Shown: positions 29,273 to 40,162, numbered from the stretch's first letter. The stretch: DNA of 64,000 nucleotides from Hortaea werneckii (GCA_037044905.1 JBAOKB010000062.1:182501-246500), one strand, 5' to 3'. Numbers and translations: made by a program. Notes: generated by a model from the letters alone, not told the origin.

Positions 29273-30898
29273 TCAGATCAGCTTGCGGCATTCGTCATGC
29301 TTATCTTGCTTCCACTGTTCATAGCTGAAGCCCACATCCTCCAAAGTGCGCTTACTGTGCCTCTCCTCGCCGCAGCTTTGGAAAGCCTTCTTGATAGCCG
29401 GGAAACGTTCTCGTGTCCAGTACGCCTTTTCATCCCAGAACGGAGGCTCCTTACCAATCCGCGCGGAACTTGCTTTATGATCGCCGTTCGCCAGACCCTT
29501 GACTTTTCCGTTCGCGGAGGTAGACTTGTCTGCGCTCAATGCCCACTCGTGACACATATTGATGTAGTCGGCATCCATCGGGAACTTCAAGACATGGAAC
29601 ATTCTGCCGTCACCCATGTCCTTCTCGACTTGCCTCTCCCATTCCTTCATCTCCGCTTCCATCGGAAGAGCCAGGCGTCCGGAGAAGACACGAGCGATGA
29701 CCGAACATTGCGCTTCCGCCATAGGAAAGGGTATGACTTTCTGGTTGAGGACAGGGAAGGCCAGACTTGGGTGACGCTGATAAAAGATATGCTGATAAAT
29801 GTTCTCGGTCCTCTCGCCGGTCGTGATGAGTGGTGGCTGTAGACTATCCAGGAAAGGGAATGAGTAGAAATAGCCGGTGCAATAGAGTACGGCATCGACA
29901 TCTTTCTCGACGCTACCATCCTCAAAACGAACACTACGGCTCTCCGGCAGGAATTCGGCGATCGGCGGCTTGTCGACTTTCGTCTCGGTGGGATCGTTTG
30001 AAAGATAAGACTCGGATTTAGACGACAGGAGCAGAGGATGTTGGCAAACTTGTTCGATCTGGGCGCCGATGTCTATCCCGGATGCGGAATTACCCACGAC
30101 AATGACTTTCTTACCTGCATAATGCTCTGGCTTGCGATAGAACTTGGAATGCGTGATACGTCCGGGATGCGCACGGCTCCACTCCTCAATACCCGGCACT
30201 TTCGGGACGTATGGAACATTGAAGTGACCCGATGCAACAATCACAGCGTCGAAGATATCCTCGTTCTGGTCTCCTCTGCCATCGCGGCTCACAGCTTGCG
30301 TTTTCACCGACCATCGCTTGTCATCCCTAAGCCGCACATCCAAGACTTGAGAGCTGAAGTGTATGAGGTGCCGCACGTCCTGGGCATATCGTTCAATATA
30401 TTCCAGCACTTCCTCGTGCTTCGGGAAGAGCTGGCAGTCTTCGGGCCAAGCGAGGTCCGAGAAGCCCATCAGGCCTCGTGGGATATTCGTCTCTAGCCGA
30501 TCATACAGTGGCGTCATGAAAGCCGCTTCTTCCTTCTCCGGCTGCCCCAATATCTTGCTGGCATTACTGTTCTGCCAGATAGGCTCGTCTTTGCCGGCGT
30601 GGGGATTGGTCTGCGGGACGGCCAAGTCTTTAGGAGGTTCGTCCGAAGGGAGCGGAACATAATTCCAGATCCCGCCTACATTCGACCGCTGCTCATAGAT
30701 CGTCACCCGTGAAAAGGCCTGCTCGGCGAGGAGGTACTTCGCTGCGGCCAGCCCACTCGGTCCTGCGCCGATGATGCATACGCTGTCAGCTTTGAAGCGT
30801 CTTTCCGCCGGCAAGGAACCCATGCTGAAGCAACGAAAGCTGGCAACACCAAGACGCAGACGACGAGGAAAGATACTTAGCCGTGTGATGGGATGCAT
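29273..30898 (-). CDS. Flavin-containing monooxygenase (FMO-like, 541 aa)
   Basis: FAD- and NADPH-dependent class B monooxygenase. The FAD Rossmann motif GAGPSG is at residues 44-49 within VCIIGAGPSGLAAAKYL. YEQRSNVGGIWNY is the second FAD/NADPH contact segment. The central FMO region reads HSKFYRKPEHYAGKKV, followed by the NADPH-binding VVGNSASGIDI. DAVLYCTGYFYSFPFL is the conserved ATG/CTGY-type motif. The first 25 residues (MHPITRLSIFPRRLRLG) are basic and amphipathic like a mitochondrial presequence; a second Met at residue 26 (30823) could be an alternative cytosolic start. The expected activity is oxygenation of soft nucleophiles (N or S) in small molecules. It is transcribed away from the sulfotransferase-like gene across a 360-bp shared promoter. 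Confidence 0.92.
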   Translation of the reverse strand: MHPITRLSIFPRRLRLGVASFRCFSMGSLPAERRFKADSVCIIGAGPSGLAAAKYLLAEQAFSRVTIYEQRSNVGGIWNYVPLPSDEPPKDLAVPQTNPHAGKDEPIWQNSNASKILGQPEKEEAAFMTPLYDRLETNIPRGLMGFSDLAWPEDCQLFPKHEEVLEYIERYAQDVRHLIHFSSQVLDVRLRDDKRWSVKTQAVSRDGRGDQNEDIFDAVIVASGHFNVPYVPKVPGIEEWSRAHPGRITHSKFYRKPEHYAGKKVIVVGNSASGIDIGAQIEQVCQHPLLLSSKSESYLSNDPTETKVDKPPIAEFLPESRSVRFEDGSVEKDVDAVLYCTGYFYSFPFLDSLQPPLITTGERTENIYQHIFYQRHPSLAFPVLNQKVIPFPMAEAQCSVIARVFSGRLALPMEAEMKEWERQVEKDMGDGRMFHVLKFPMDADYINMCHEWALSADKSTSANGKVKGLANGDHKASSARIGKEPPFWDEKAYWTRERFPAIKKAFQSCGEERHSKRTLEDVGFSYEQWKQDKHDECRKLI

Positions 30899-31256
30899 AC
30901 AGACCTGCGTAGGTCGGCCATGAGAGCAGAATGTTATCGCTGGATGATGTCAGGGAGTGAAGTTCACCATCGTCTTGTCTTGGCGGGCCCTCGGGCCGAG
31001 TGACAGCTTACATACTGAACGCCATCCTGTAACCGTTGCGGTGGTCTGCAGCTCTCACATGCGGTCCATAGTCTCAGTCCCGCATCTGCAGCTTATCGAA
31101 CAACGTTCAGCTGGCGTGCTGTAGAAGACCCGTTAATAGATCTACATACCAACACTACCGTCAACCACGAAACATCCTTAGCATTCACCCTTCATTTTCG
31201 TCTCCCATCTCAAGCTCCACCCATCCCCCCCCATCATCATCACCTATCCCAGAAAA
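30899..31256. promoter_or_regulatory. Bidirectional promoter of FMO and sulfotransferase-like genes
   Basis: The 358-bp interval separates two divergent start codons. The 80 bases before 31257 are almost free of G on the plus strand (CT/CA-rich), a typical fungal transcription start environment. An inverted repeat element was not found. Confidence 0.5.
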
Positions 31257-32498
31257 ATGGCTTCAAACAACCCCATCTCCAACCCCCGCCGCATCTTCAT
31301 CTTCGACAACCCCCGCACCTGCTCCCACCTCTTCTCGAAGCTCTTCGCGAACCATCCAGAACTTCAATTGCTCTACCACCCATTCCTGCCCGCGGCACTG
31401 TACGGGCCCGAACGCTACCAGCAGAAGACCAAGCACTGCGCGGCAGCGGACGAGGTGCAGCGGGAATGGGGCACGAGCGTGGAGTTCCGGGAATGGAACA
31501 CTGTCACGTACAAATCAGCTAACCGGAAACTGGTGGAGGAGATTGAGGCGGCGGAGAGACAGGTTCGTTGCCACCTTGGTCACTGATTTAAGATTCTACA
31601 AGAAAAGAAAACAAAATTAAAAAAAAAAGAAGAAGAAGAAGAAGAAAAGATAAGGATAAAGGAGACTGAGACTAACGCCCTCATCGAACAAATCCATCTT
31701 CTGCAGCGAACACCTCAACGCGCTCATGAAACAAGACCGGATGCTCACCCACCTGCGCTCACGAACCCGAAACTCCAACCCCACCACAACCCCATCATCA
31801 TCATCACACCCGGAACCCACCCCCGAAAACCCAACCTACCTCCCGGAATCCCTCCTCGCGACTCTAACTCCCATCCTCCTCATCCGGCACCCAGCCCTCT
31901 CAATCCCGTCATCCTGGCGAACCGAATCCAAAATCAAGAACCTCTCGATCGAAGACGAAGACTTCTACCTCCTAACCACGTTTCGCTGGAGCCGGGACCT
32001 ATACACGTACTTACACCACCAATCCACCAACTCCTCCCCAGACAACTTCTCCGGCTGGCGGAAACCGCTCGTGATCGACGCCTACGACGTCGTACACCGG
32101 ACGGCGCAGCTAACGGGGAAGCTGTGCAGGGAGTTTGGATTGGATGCCGCGGGTGTGCAGGAGAAGTGGAGGAAATTGCCGCGGGAGGAGTGGCCGGGGC
32201 ATTCGGTCGTGGTGGCTTATACGAGGGATCTGTTGGGGTCGGGGGGAGTGGAGCGGGGGGTTGGGAAGGTGAGTTTTGAATGGTACCCGGGGGTGGGGAT
32301 TGGGTGAGGTGCGTGTCTGAGGGGGGAATATTTGCTAACGGGAAATAACAGCCATTAGAGGAGGATTTCGACATCGAGGTCGAGACGGAGAAGTGGAAGG
32401 GGGAGTTCGGGGAGGAAGTGGGGATGAAGTTGAGGGAATGCGTCGAAGCTGAAATGGCGGATTATGAGTATTTGCTTTCTTTCAAGATGGAAATTTGA
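31257..32498 (+). CDS. P-loop sulfotransferase-like protein, splice anomaly
   Basis: The N-terminus RRIFIFDNPRTCSHLFSKLF matches the modified P-loop strand of fungal sulfotransferase-like NTP-fold proteins (I-x-N-P-R-T-x-S). Exon 2 carries TPILLIRHPALSIPSSWR, the PAPS 3'-phosphate-binding RHP region, and the KPLVIDAYDVVH block. The last intron is 32269-32351 (83 bp, GTGAGT, branch TGCTAACG, AACAG), phase 0, ending in LLSFKMEI at 32498. The first intron starts at 31563 in phase 0 (CAG/GTTCGT) and includes an A/GAA-rich tract near 31606-31650. The only canonical acceptor, CTGCAG at 31706, gives phase 2 and breaks the frame. The conserved frame extends upstream to at least 31690 (KSIFCSEHL), where there is no AG. 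The gene is therefore either mutated at this acceptor, unusually spliced, or mis-sequenced. Confidence 0.72.
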
Positions 32499-33551
32499 AG
32501 AGCTGCTGGCGCTCATTAAGGGACGGAGGTACTTCAGCTCCTATCCCATTTTGTAATCCACCACTATTTCATTGCCGGGGACTCTAATTCAATCCCCACC
32601 ATCTGGGAGCGCTCGATGCCCGCTGCCTCGTTATCAACCTCCTTCGTCGTCTTCTCATTCATCATCTCCTCCTTGAATCCAGTCTCCAAGGGATGCGAAA
32701 GTGTCGTCTACTCCATCTAATGTCTAGCTCTGTCCTTTTCTTTGACTCGCACAAGAGCAATTGCTTGTTCACTGAGCCGGAGCTCTGGTACGGGAGATTC
32801 TGCTCCAGTCGAACCAGGCTCCATATACGTCCCACTCGTTCTGTATGCCGCGATCTTAGCGCCACTTCTCAATCCGCCCGGACGGCATAGGTCAATGGGC
32901 AACCGAGGTGGGCGTTCCGCCTTGTAGCGCATTCTTACGGCCTCGCGATGGAAGAACGGACCGTCCGGAGAGTGCGCATGATCCGCGTCGCAAGCTAAGC
33001 CCCACAGCGCCAGGCGCGCATGTGTGTCGCGTATCTCGCCTAGCTGGGTCGGGAAGTGGAGAGCGACGTGGCCGAGCGCGTGAAAAGCGACCCACGTCGT
33101 GATCATCTCTGCTTTTGACAGGGAACGGCCATTCCTTCCGTTTGTTGTCGCGCTTTTTCCATGCAACTCGTGGAGACGTCCTGTGGACAGCGTTCGCGGT
33201 TGCATGGTCTTTCGCGCATGTGATGATGCATATCGATATCACTGTCTCGAACGACATTGGATCCTTGCTCTTTCATGGGCTCTGTCGCCGTGTTCGAAGT
33301 CGTTGTATCGCTTGATGCAGATTGAACCGGTGTTGTTCGTTCCAAGCGTATCATTGTAGCTTCCGCGTATATTGACAATACCAGTGCTGGAGGTGTGAGG
33401 TCCAGATGCAATTCTCGGAGTGTGCATATCTGCCGCACTCGGGAACGTGTCTGTACGCAGTGTCTCGAAAGCTATGCTTCCAGGCTCACTCAAGGATGTG
33501 TGTATCTCAATTCATACTCTTCCTCGTTTGGAAGAGTACTCCCTCTTCCAA
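32499..33551. other. About 1 kb, one weak ORF only
   Basis: Between convergent genes. A minus-strand ORF 32717-33205 (162 codons, ATG start) has partly protein-like sequence (WVAFHALGHVALHF and following) but no recognised family, no splice partners and competing open frames. I leave it as a possible gene at low confidence. Confidence 0.3.
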
Positions 33552-34761
33552 TCAGACAGCCGAGTTCGCGGTCCTTGCCCTAGCCTGCGACGGGGAACGT
33601 GAAGAGCTCATCGAGCCGCCTTCGTGAAGTGTAGAGATGTCTTCTACATGTTGGAATCGTGCAAGGTCGTATTGGAAGTCACAGCTCGCGACGCGGGAAC
33701 TCCTCCGTCGAGAGTTGGAGGACGTGGAAGGCTGAGAAGTGGGGTGCGTGACGTCGGTTCGGATGCGACTCAGGTCGACGAAATCGTTGACGCTCATGTC
33801 CCAGTTCTCTCTGCTGGCTCGTTTCTCGCCGCTTTCGGTGGCTTCGAAGCCGATCGAGGTCTTGCGGAAGTCGTCGCCCGGGCGCCCGCCGACGAAGTTC
33901 ACGAGCTTACCAAGGATGGCGTATTCGAGCTTCAATTTGATACTGTAGACGATGCCTTTGAGCAGGGTTTCGAGAATGTATAGCGACGCACATTCCAGGC
34001 CGAGCAGACCAAGATCCATGCAGATGATGACAGCGTTGATAATGACCAGCTGCTTCATCGTTCTTCGAGTGCCCAATTGCAGGGAAGTTCGAAGGATTTT
34101 GATCGTCTCTACGATGTAGATCAGTGACAATATGGTCTCTTGCAAGAAGAAACCGATCATCTGTATCTTCTCTGTAGATATGTCAGCCGCCATATTTCCA
34201 ATCAAGATTGTGTGAGGTCAGCCGCGTACCCATAATCGAATAGCCGGTGGCGAAGATGTTGGTATGAATGTCACCATTCGAGCCGTAGGTCAGCACGGTG
34301 GTGGGAATGTGCAGGATGAAGACGTTCATGATGATCATGCACTTGGTCCAGAACAGAACCTGATCGCCTCGCTCGCCTCTGACAATCAAATGGAGTCGAG
34401 ACCACAAGACGAGGGCCTGACCAGTGATCATGGGGTACCACCCGACGGTGAGTAAGGTGACGGCAATCCATCGAAGTCTGCCATTGAGGACATTGAGGAA
34501 TTTCAGCATGAAGCCGAGGGCGTAGGGAATGATGCCGAACCCGGCCCAAAACATGGACCAGAAATACATGCCGGCATAGCGATTGAAGGTGAGGAAGAGC
34601 ATGCTCAGCAACTCCAGCGAGTTGTAGATTGCCAGACCGGAGAAGAGGGCGATGAGGATGCGGAGCGTCTCGCTATGGCCATTGTAGCCGCCGGTAATGC
34701 CAGCTCCGGGGGAGGTCCACGAGGTGGAAGTTGAGGTGTCGTTGACGGGCGAGGGCGCCAT
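33552..34761 (-). CDS. Multi-pass membrane protein (DUF7703-like)
   Basis: Two exons: 34230-34761 and 33552-34171. The intron is 34172-34229 (58 bp, GTACGC, branch GGCTGAC, CTACAG), phase 1. The ATG at 34761 (MAPSPVNDTS) is preferred over the longer frame from 34854, whose extra residues are His/Pro/Arg-rich leader. The roughly 383-aa product has about seven hydrophobic segments: ILIALFSGLAIYNSLELLSMLFL, YFWSMFWAGFGIIPYALGFML, WIAVTLLTVGWYPMITGQALVLW, CMIIMNVFILHIPTTVL, and, after the splice, MIGFFLQETILSLIYIVE and LVIINAVIICMDLGLLGLE. A Ser/Arg-rich cytosolic tail of about 120 residues follows. The layout matches fungal DUF7703 membrane proteins, distantly like fungal seven-helix receptors. 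Ligand and role unknown. Confidence 0.78.
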
Positions 34762-36315
34762 GGTGGCGCGCGGTGAGCGTAATGCCCACGGCTCAGTGGG
34801 ATGTCTCAGTCGCGGAAGGTGATGTCTTTGCGATGATTCGGAGTGTACTGCCAACGCATGTCGGCTCGGCTGCGGTGGTCCGAATCCGCGGAAGTGAATG
34901 CACGTGTGCGGTGAGGCAGATGTGGCTGCACGCGAATTATGCTCGGTGAGGGCGTCTCCAGTCGCCCAGCGGGTAAAGCAGGCGACGGTGGTGGAGAGGG
35001 TGAGATGGGTGTTGGAAGGTGGGAAGGCGGAAGACGGTCAACAATGGCAGTGGAGAGGAGCTGGACCATGCTGACTGTGTCTCGTCCCGGATGCATGGCG
35101 GGAGGTAAGAAGAGATCCTTCATCCTGCTGTGTTGCTTGGCTCAGCGACTCACGGCATGGCCTCGCCTAGCCCCAGCCAGAGGAGGCGGAGACGCAACGG
35201 CCGTCCGAACGACAGCAACGACGGTCGAGCTGGAGATCCGCAACGCTCTTGCCGCATTGGTCCATTTTCGCGGAGAGACCGAGCTAGACGCAGCTACTCT
35301 CGCTAGTTCCCCGTTAGCGTCATTTAGCGATGGCTTACGGTTGGCCCATCAGCCGCCTTCACGTGGCTTTCACGACGAGCGACTGGAGCGGGGTGAGCGG
35401 TGCAGCTGACTCCGACCATATGACATAAGATACCTCGAACCTCGTCCGTCGCGACCGACTCTCTCTCTCTCTCCCCATACATTCCGGCTAAAATGGCAGG
35501 TAGGAGAAAGTCACCAGCCTGCCCGCGACACCCCATGAACAGCTACACGCACTACTACTACTGGCGGTGAACGACATACCGTACCGCGACCGAGGTGGGC
35601 GCTGGAGCTACTTCCGAACCCAGTGACATGTCTCCTCTTCATCCTACCGAACCACAGCTCCCAAGAATATCGCCTCCATTATGACTCTCTTCTCCAGCTA
35701 TACCCGTTCGCGTACAGCCTTCAGCCTCTGATCCGCTGACTCGGTTCGCTTGCGCCAATCATGCTGGACTGGCTTGTTTTTTCCCGTCCAACGCTCCAAG
35801 TTGCTCCATTGCTCCGACCGTCAGGATGCGACGGCTCGACCCGTGACACCCTCAATGACATGTTGACGCCGCCTGCTTCCTTGTGTTATTATAGGACCAC
35901 CCATCTTCCGCCCAGACGCAGGCTGGTTATCATCCAGTCTGAGTGGACAGTTGGCGTCAGTGACTTCACAAATGGGCTATCTGACTCCTTGGCTGATCTC
36001 CAATACCGGCTCATAAATGTTGACCCAAGCCTGAACATGGTGCAGCCTACGGTATCGACCGTTCCCTTCACTGAACCTTGACGACATCTGAAATAGCATC
36101 CGCCACCCCCTCACTGAGCCATTCTCGGAGAACACACCACAACTTCTCCAGCATAGACGGTACCACTGGCTCTATTCGACCACGGGATGTTGTAAGTACC
36201 TTGTGGCGGCGGACGACGCACTAGGAGCCGGCGTCCCGATTTCATATGCTGTCTACCTACCTACAACCCAGCCACAGGACTGAGATGAGAATTGCAACCG
36301 CAATCCTCCCTTACC
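34762..36315. other. 1.5-kb gene-free region
   Basis: Upstream region of the DUF7703-like gene and downstream region of the first Gly/Tyr-rich gene. Contains a short CT run (about 35460-35473) but no supportable gene. Confidence 0.4.
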
Positions 36316-36722
36316 TCACGCATATCGATATCCTCCGTGGTATGCACTCCGACCCAATCCCGACGGCGAATAGCCTCGCCAGTACCGCCTCGCAAAGTCG
36401 CCAGTCCCATAACGATCGCTCATGCGGGCTCTTCAACCACTATAAGCTGCATATACATCAGTCAGGTTGAAACCGGGAAGCTACCAAGACCTACTCACCA
36501 TCAGAGAGGCCGGAGCGACCGCCGTAGCTGAAGATGCCATTGCCAGCGCCTCGTGCTGTATATCCGCCGTGATCGCAGTATCCATTCGAATCCGTGGGCT
36601 CTGTCAGAGCGGCGTTCATAAGCATGCGAAAGGGGAGGTGACTTACTGGATCCAGACGGCCAGCCGTAAGTGTTACAGTACAAGTCGGATAGAGCAGGGC
36701 TGAAGCCGTTGCGGCCGTACAT
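36316..36722 (-). CDS. Small Gly/Tyr-rich protein, three exons (96 aa)
   Basis: Found by manual splicing. Exons are 36647-36722, 36499-36600 and 36316-36428; introns are 36601-36646 (46 bp, GTAAGT..CTGACAG) and 36429-36498 (GTGAGT..GAAGAG). The translation starts MYGRNGFSPALSD and is dominated by Gly, Tyr, Ser and Arg throughout, ending SAYHGGYRYA. No signal peptide, membrane helix or Cys framework is present (two Cys only). The composition continues across both introns, which supports the model. Uncertainty: the second intron could instead use the better acceptor ATATGCAG at 36447, giving an early stop after SDAYSG; the third exon also has its own in-frame ATG. A (CT)n tract lies about 95 bp upstream of the ATG. 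A second gene of the same style lies 450 bp upstream. Function unknown. Confidence 0.5.
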
Positions 36723-36811
36723 GTTCGATCTGTCTCTTGTTCCTTCGTCAACTCCTCCCTTTCTTCTCCTTGTATTTATCTCTTTCTCTTCTTCTTCCAG
36801 TTAAGATTGAG

Positions 36812-36815
<4 letters not shown>

Positions 36816-36866
<51 letters not shown>
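36816..36866 (+). repeat. (AG)n microsatellite, about 25 units
   Basis: Uninterrupted AG dinucleotides. On the minus strand it is a (CT)n tract in the promoter/leader of the Gly/Tyr-rich gene starting at 36722, where such tracts can act as a nucleosome-free or transcription-start element. Length is likely polymorphic. Confidence 0.95.
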
Positions 36867-36869
<3 letters not shown>

Positions 36870-37174
36870 TTCATTCAGTAGCATTTTGAAAAGCGTGCTC
36901 GGCCTTCTCATTTGAGGCGATTGCTCAGCAAGCAGTCACCAGATGCCATGATCGATCATAGTGAACAGAGCAATGAGCAGCGCGGCACTGCGAAGCCTCA
37001 CGCCCAGCCAGGCAGGCGACCACGACAAATACCCGTCGGATCTCATACAAACCCTTGGTCAACAGTCATCGGCCGATACTGCTCTTACAAATCTACCCTA
37101 TCAGGTCCTACATAACAAATATCCAGCAAGCAAACACCCCTTACCATGCCATCCCACCCTCCCCGGAAGCATCT
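36867..37174. other. Spacer between the two Gly/Tyr-rich genes
   Basis: About 300 bases holding the 3' end of the upstream small gene and the distal promoter of the downstream one. Plus-strand ORFs across this region are antisense shadows. Confidence 0.4.
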
Positions 37175-37541
37175 CTATCGATACAGATACTGCATCGACC
37201 AATCCCACTGGCCCGACGAATTCGGATATCCTCCTCCTCCCCCAAAGTCCCCACGATAGTAAATCCGATTCCTCAGACTCCGCCCACCACCCATACCGTA
37301 ACCCCCCGCCCCACCATATAGCGGCCGGTCACCTCTCGCGAAGAAGTTGCCAAAGCGTCGCCCGAGACCGCCTGGAAATCTGTAAGTTAGATCCTGCGAA
37401 GGATCGGAAATTGGGGGACTGAGAACGCTTACCGAAGACGTTGCTGCTCCTGCTGTGGTACGGGTCGCGGGCGTACATGCCCTGCAGTGCTGGACTGCCC
37501 CAGGCGGGTGCGTGGAGGCGTTGGGGTCTGTAGCTGGACAT
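37175..37541 (-). CDS. Small Gly/Tyr-rich protein, two exons (101 aa)
   Basis: Exons 37433-37541 and 37175-37371; intron 37372-37432 (61 bp, GTAAGC, branch TCTAACTTAC, acceptor TTTCCAG), phase 1. Starts MSSYRPQRLHAPAWGSPAL, and after the splice reads GLGRRFGNFFARGDRPLYGG, then a Gly-rich core (GYGMGGGRS, FGGGGGYP), ending QYLYR. About one fifth of residues are Gly and one tenth Tyr, with many Arg. An earlier acceptor (TTACAG, closer to the branch) would give a non-Gly/Tyr frame, so the later AG is chosen on composition. No signal peptide, so if secreted it would be unconventional. Such Arg/Gly/Tyr-rich chains can be RNA-binding, phase-separating or antimicrobial; none is shown here. It forms a same-strand pair with the gene at 36316-36722. 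Confidence 0.58.
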
Positions 37542-38792
37542 TCGACCGGGTGGTTGCTGGGTGGAGAGGAAAGATTGGGTGGGAGTTCAGTTCGGGGCTG
37601 CTACTTCGTTGGCGGTTTGGATCTTAATTTAGTTGGAGATGTGATTGCGTCGTAGAAGCGAGCAAGGATTGCAGGATCTTTGCTTTATCGAAGGGTGTTT
37701 CAGGCATGATGGGCTCTGCAGTGGTTGCAGTGCATCCACACTGCTGCTGCCATAATGACGATCGATGTTTAGCTGACGTTGTCAGTGAACAGCTCCTTAG
37801 CTGGCTGTCGGAGGAATGTCTGCCTTGCACTCAGGACCACGGTAGTAGTCAACATTGAGGAAGGCTGTGAGGGTGCTATTGTGGAACGATGAAAGGAGTT
37901 CGTGACATTGCACCGATACCTCACGGGCTACTTCACCTCGGCATCAAAGAACGAACATTATGAAGCCCTCCATACGAGCTGCACATCCCACCGTCAAGAC
38001 CAGCTTTTCCAGCGCCCTGCTTCCGACGAAGAGGTTCAGTCATGTTCTCAACCAACACTTCTCTTTCCAGAAGCTCTATACTCCAGTCCAGAACCCGGGA
38101 GGATATGCTACACGCCCGAAGCTCAGATGACGGGTAAGGTACCATCACGCCATGTACGAAGCACATCGCCCGTCCTGCAAACCCAACATGACAGGAGACA
38201 TAAAGCGATCTGATCTCAAACTTCGTACGTTCGACCATAGGTTGCAGAACACAGAGGATCCCGTCCGCTCTCCTGTACTTAAGCTGCAAACCGGCCGATT
38301 AGTATTAACGTCGGTGACGAGTTGAGAATCCCGGCTGTTGAACGTCTTTTTTTTGTTTTTTTTTCTTTTTCATCCAAATCTGCTTTCACTTCGGCTCGCA
38401 GCGGCCCGCGTCAGAGACGCTAGCTGCAGGACTTCCAAGCCCTCTCGCTTTCCGGGAAATCAGCTCTGTTTTCTGAGGTCCTCTACACTCTGCTGAGCCG
38501 AGTGGGATTGTGAATGGATTGGACAATTCGAGACACTTCGAAGACCTTTCTACGTAGCCTTCCCTGGGTACTAGGGCGAAGTGGTTGCTTGCTACAGGCT
38601 AACTCGTATACCTGTTGAGGCACCCTTCGTTCGTTCTACTACAACAGTCTCGACGCAAGCGAAACTCGTCCAGACACGGCCGGTTCGCTGCACTAGGACC
38701 TCTTGATACAGCGGCCGACGTCGAGAGAAGCGTTGAGCCACGGTAATGGTATTGTCTCAAGTGTATCTACTCCCGGGCTTTCGGACGGCACA
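37542..38792. other. 1.25-kb gene-free region
   Basis: Includes a T-rich run at about 38347-38370 (two T8 blocks) and the promoters of the flanking divergent genes. No gene supported. Confidence 0.4.
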
Positions 38793-39608
38793 ATGAGCTC
38801 AGGACTTGTAATGCGCAATGCTGCCAACGGCGCAAGCATGCGGGAGAGGGCTGACCAAGCATCAAAGTCTGTTCATTGATAGTCCTTGGTTAAGTATTTT
38901 GGTCTTATATAATGCTAATAGTCGTCGTGTAGCTTCGGCCCGACCATCATCACCTTCTTGGTAGGTCCGGAAGGGGCTCCATCGACGTTTTTGATACATG
39001 AGAACCTAATCCGCCATCACTCGAATTTCGTAGAGGCTATCTCGCGCAACGACTGGAAAGAGAAGGAGTCTCGCGTGATCCACCTGCCTGAGCACGGCGA
39101 GGAGCATTTCCGTATCTTCTTCGACTACATCTATTGCCACCATGTGTTCAGCTCAAAGCCGGATGACTGCCTGAGTGGCAAATCCCCGGAAGACAAGGAA
39201 TGGGATCGTCTGTCCCACTGCTGGGCTCTGGGCGCCTATCTCCAAGCCACGAGCTTTCAAAACGCTGTCACCGACGCAATTATTGAGAAAGTCCTCAGTA
39301 TACAAGGCCAGCAGCCGCTCCAGACGATCCACAAGATCATCTATCCCCATAGCCAAGCCGGCTCCGGTATTCGCAAGCTACTAGTCGAAATCGCGATGCA
39401 TGGGTGGTCGACGGACTTCCTTGAAGAGCAGAGCATGGGGATGGAGTGGGCGGAGTTTTTCTTTGATCTTAGTGTTGCGGTGCATGCACAAAAAGGTAAA
39501 CCGCTTGACAAGCCGAAGTACCGAAGGTCTGGCACCTGCCATTATCATTCACATGGGTTACAATCCGGCAATGCGACGTGGTGCAGCAACAATCCGGAGG
39601 GCAGGTAA
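38793..39608 (+). CDS. BTB/POZ domain protein
   Basis: The BTB core begins GPTIITFLVGPEGAP and continues STFLIHENLIRHHSNFVEA, then FRIFFDYIY, the usual BTB fold order. The domain's first strand requires an upstream exon: splicing 38793-38866 to 38933 across an intron at 38867-38932 (66 bp, GTCTGT..TGTAG) restores ATIIT-type sequence in phase 2 with an ATG start (MSSGLVMRN). The start is provisional. The C-terminus is His/Cys-containing (CHYHSHG). The frame stops at 39608, but the stop overlaps a GTAAGG donor at 39605; using it with TTTTAG at 39663 would add a 16-residue tail. Fungal single-domain BTB proteins are often CUL3 adaptors or of unknown role; a cullin-like gene lies 1.2 kb away, perhaps by chance. 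Confidence 0.75.
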
Positions 39609-40162
39609 GGTCATGGACGGCTTGATCTTGACCTGCTCGTTCTCTTCCGCTCCGCTCTTTTAGCGAACAGAGGGTCACGTGTGCAGACAATCGAAATCTG
39701 ATGCCACTTTGAAGCTACGTGGGGAACGCAAATGCATGCACATTCATCGATCGCGAACAAATGATATAATAAGTCAAAGAGAGGATGCAGATAATGTCGA
39801 AAGAAGAGACTGGGCACTATAAAAAGGAGATGGAATACGGAATTTAGATATTGAGATGACCTTGCCGCCTGCTCGCTTGATTGAGTCGCCATGCCTCACG
39901 ATCTTCCTTGACCACCAGTTGCCTCAAAGAGAAAGATTCTTTCGGCACACCGACCACTTGAGCAATCCAGTCAAAACCGGTTGGATTCTGGGAGCTTTCT
40001 CTCAAACGGATTCCCAGCTCATCAATTCCTCCAAAGCTGCAACTGTCAGAGTGACTAGTCATACTCACTAACAACCATCAGATCGCCGCGCATTCTGAAG
40101 CTGCTCCGAGGAGCTTGAGGCTCAGCCAGCCATCGCAGCAGTCCTTCGTCATCATCTGACGC
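39609..40162 (-). other. Possible decayed 3' part of the cullin-like gene
   Basis: On the minus strand the frame of the cullin-like gene stays open beyond its TAG at 40163-40165 for another 30 codons (through DDEGLLRWLAEP), then meets a stop. A further protein-like frame (FGGIDELGIRLRESS) follows at about 40030-39844 in a different phase. This could be a once longer protein with a nonsense codon and a frameshift, or coincidence. Confidence 0.3.

Noticed and set aside
36961..37422. 153-codon plus-strand ORF
   Set aside because: Overlaps the second Gly/Tyr-rich gene in antisense; its His/Pro/Ser-rich sequence is the complement of Gly/Tyr/Arg codons.
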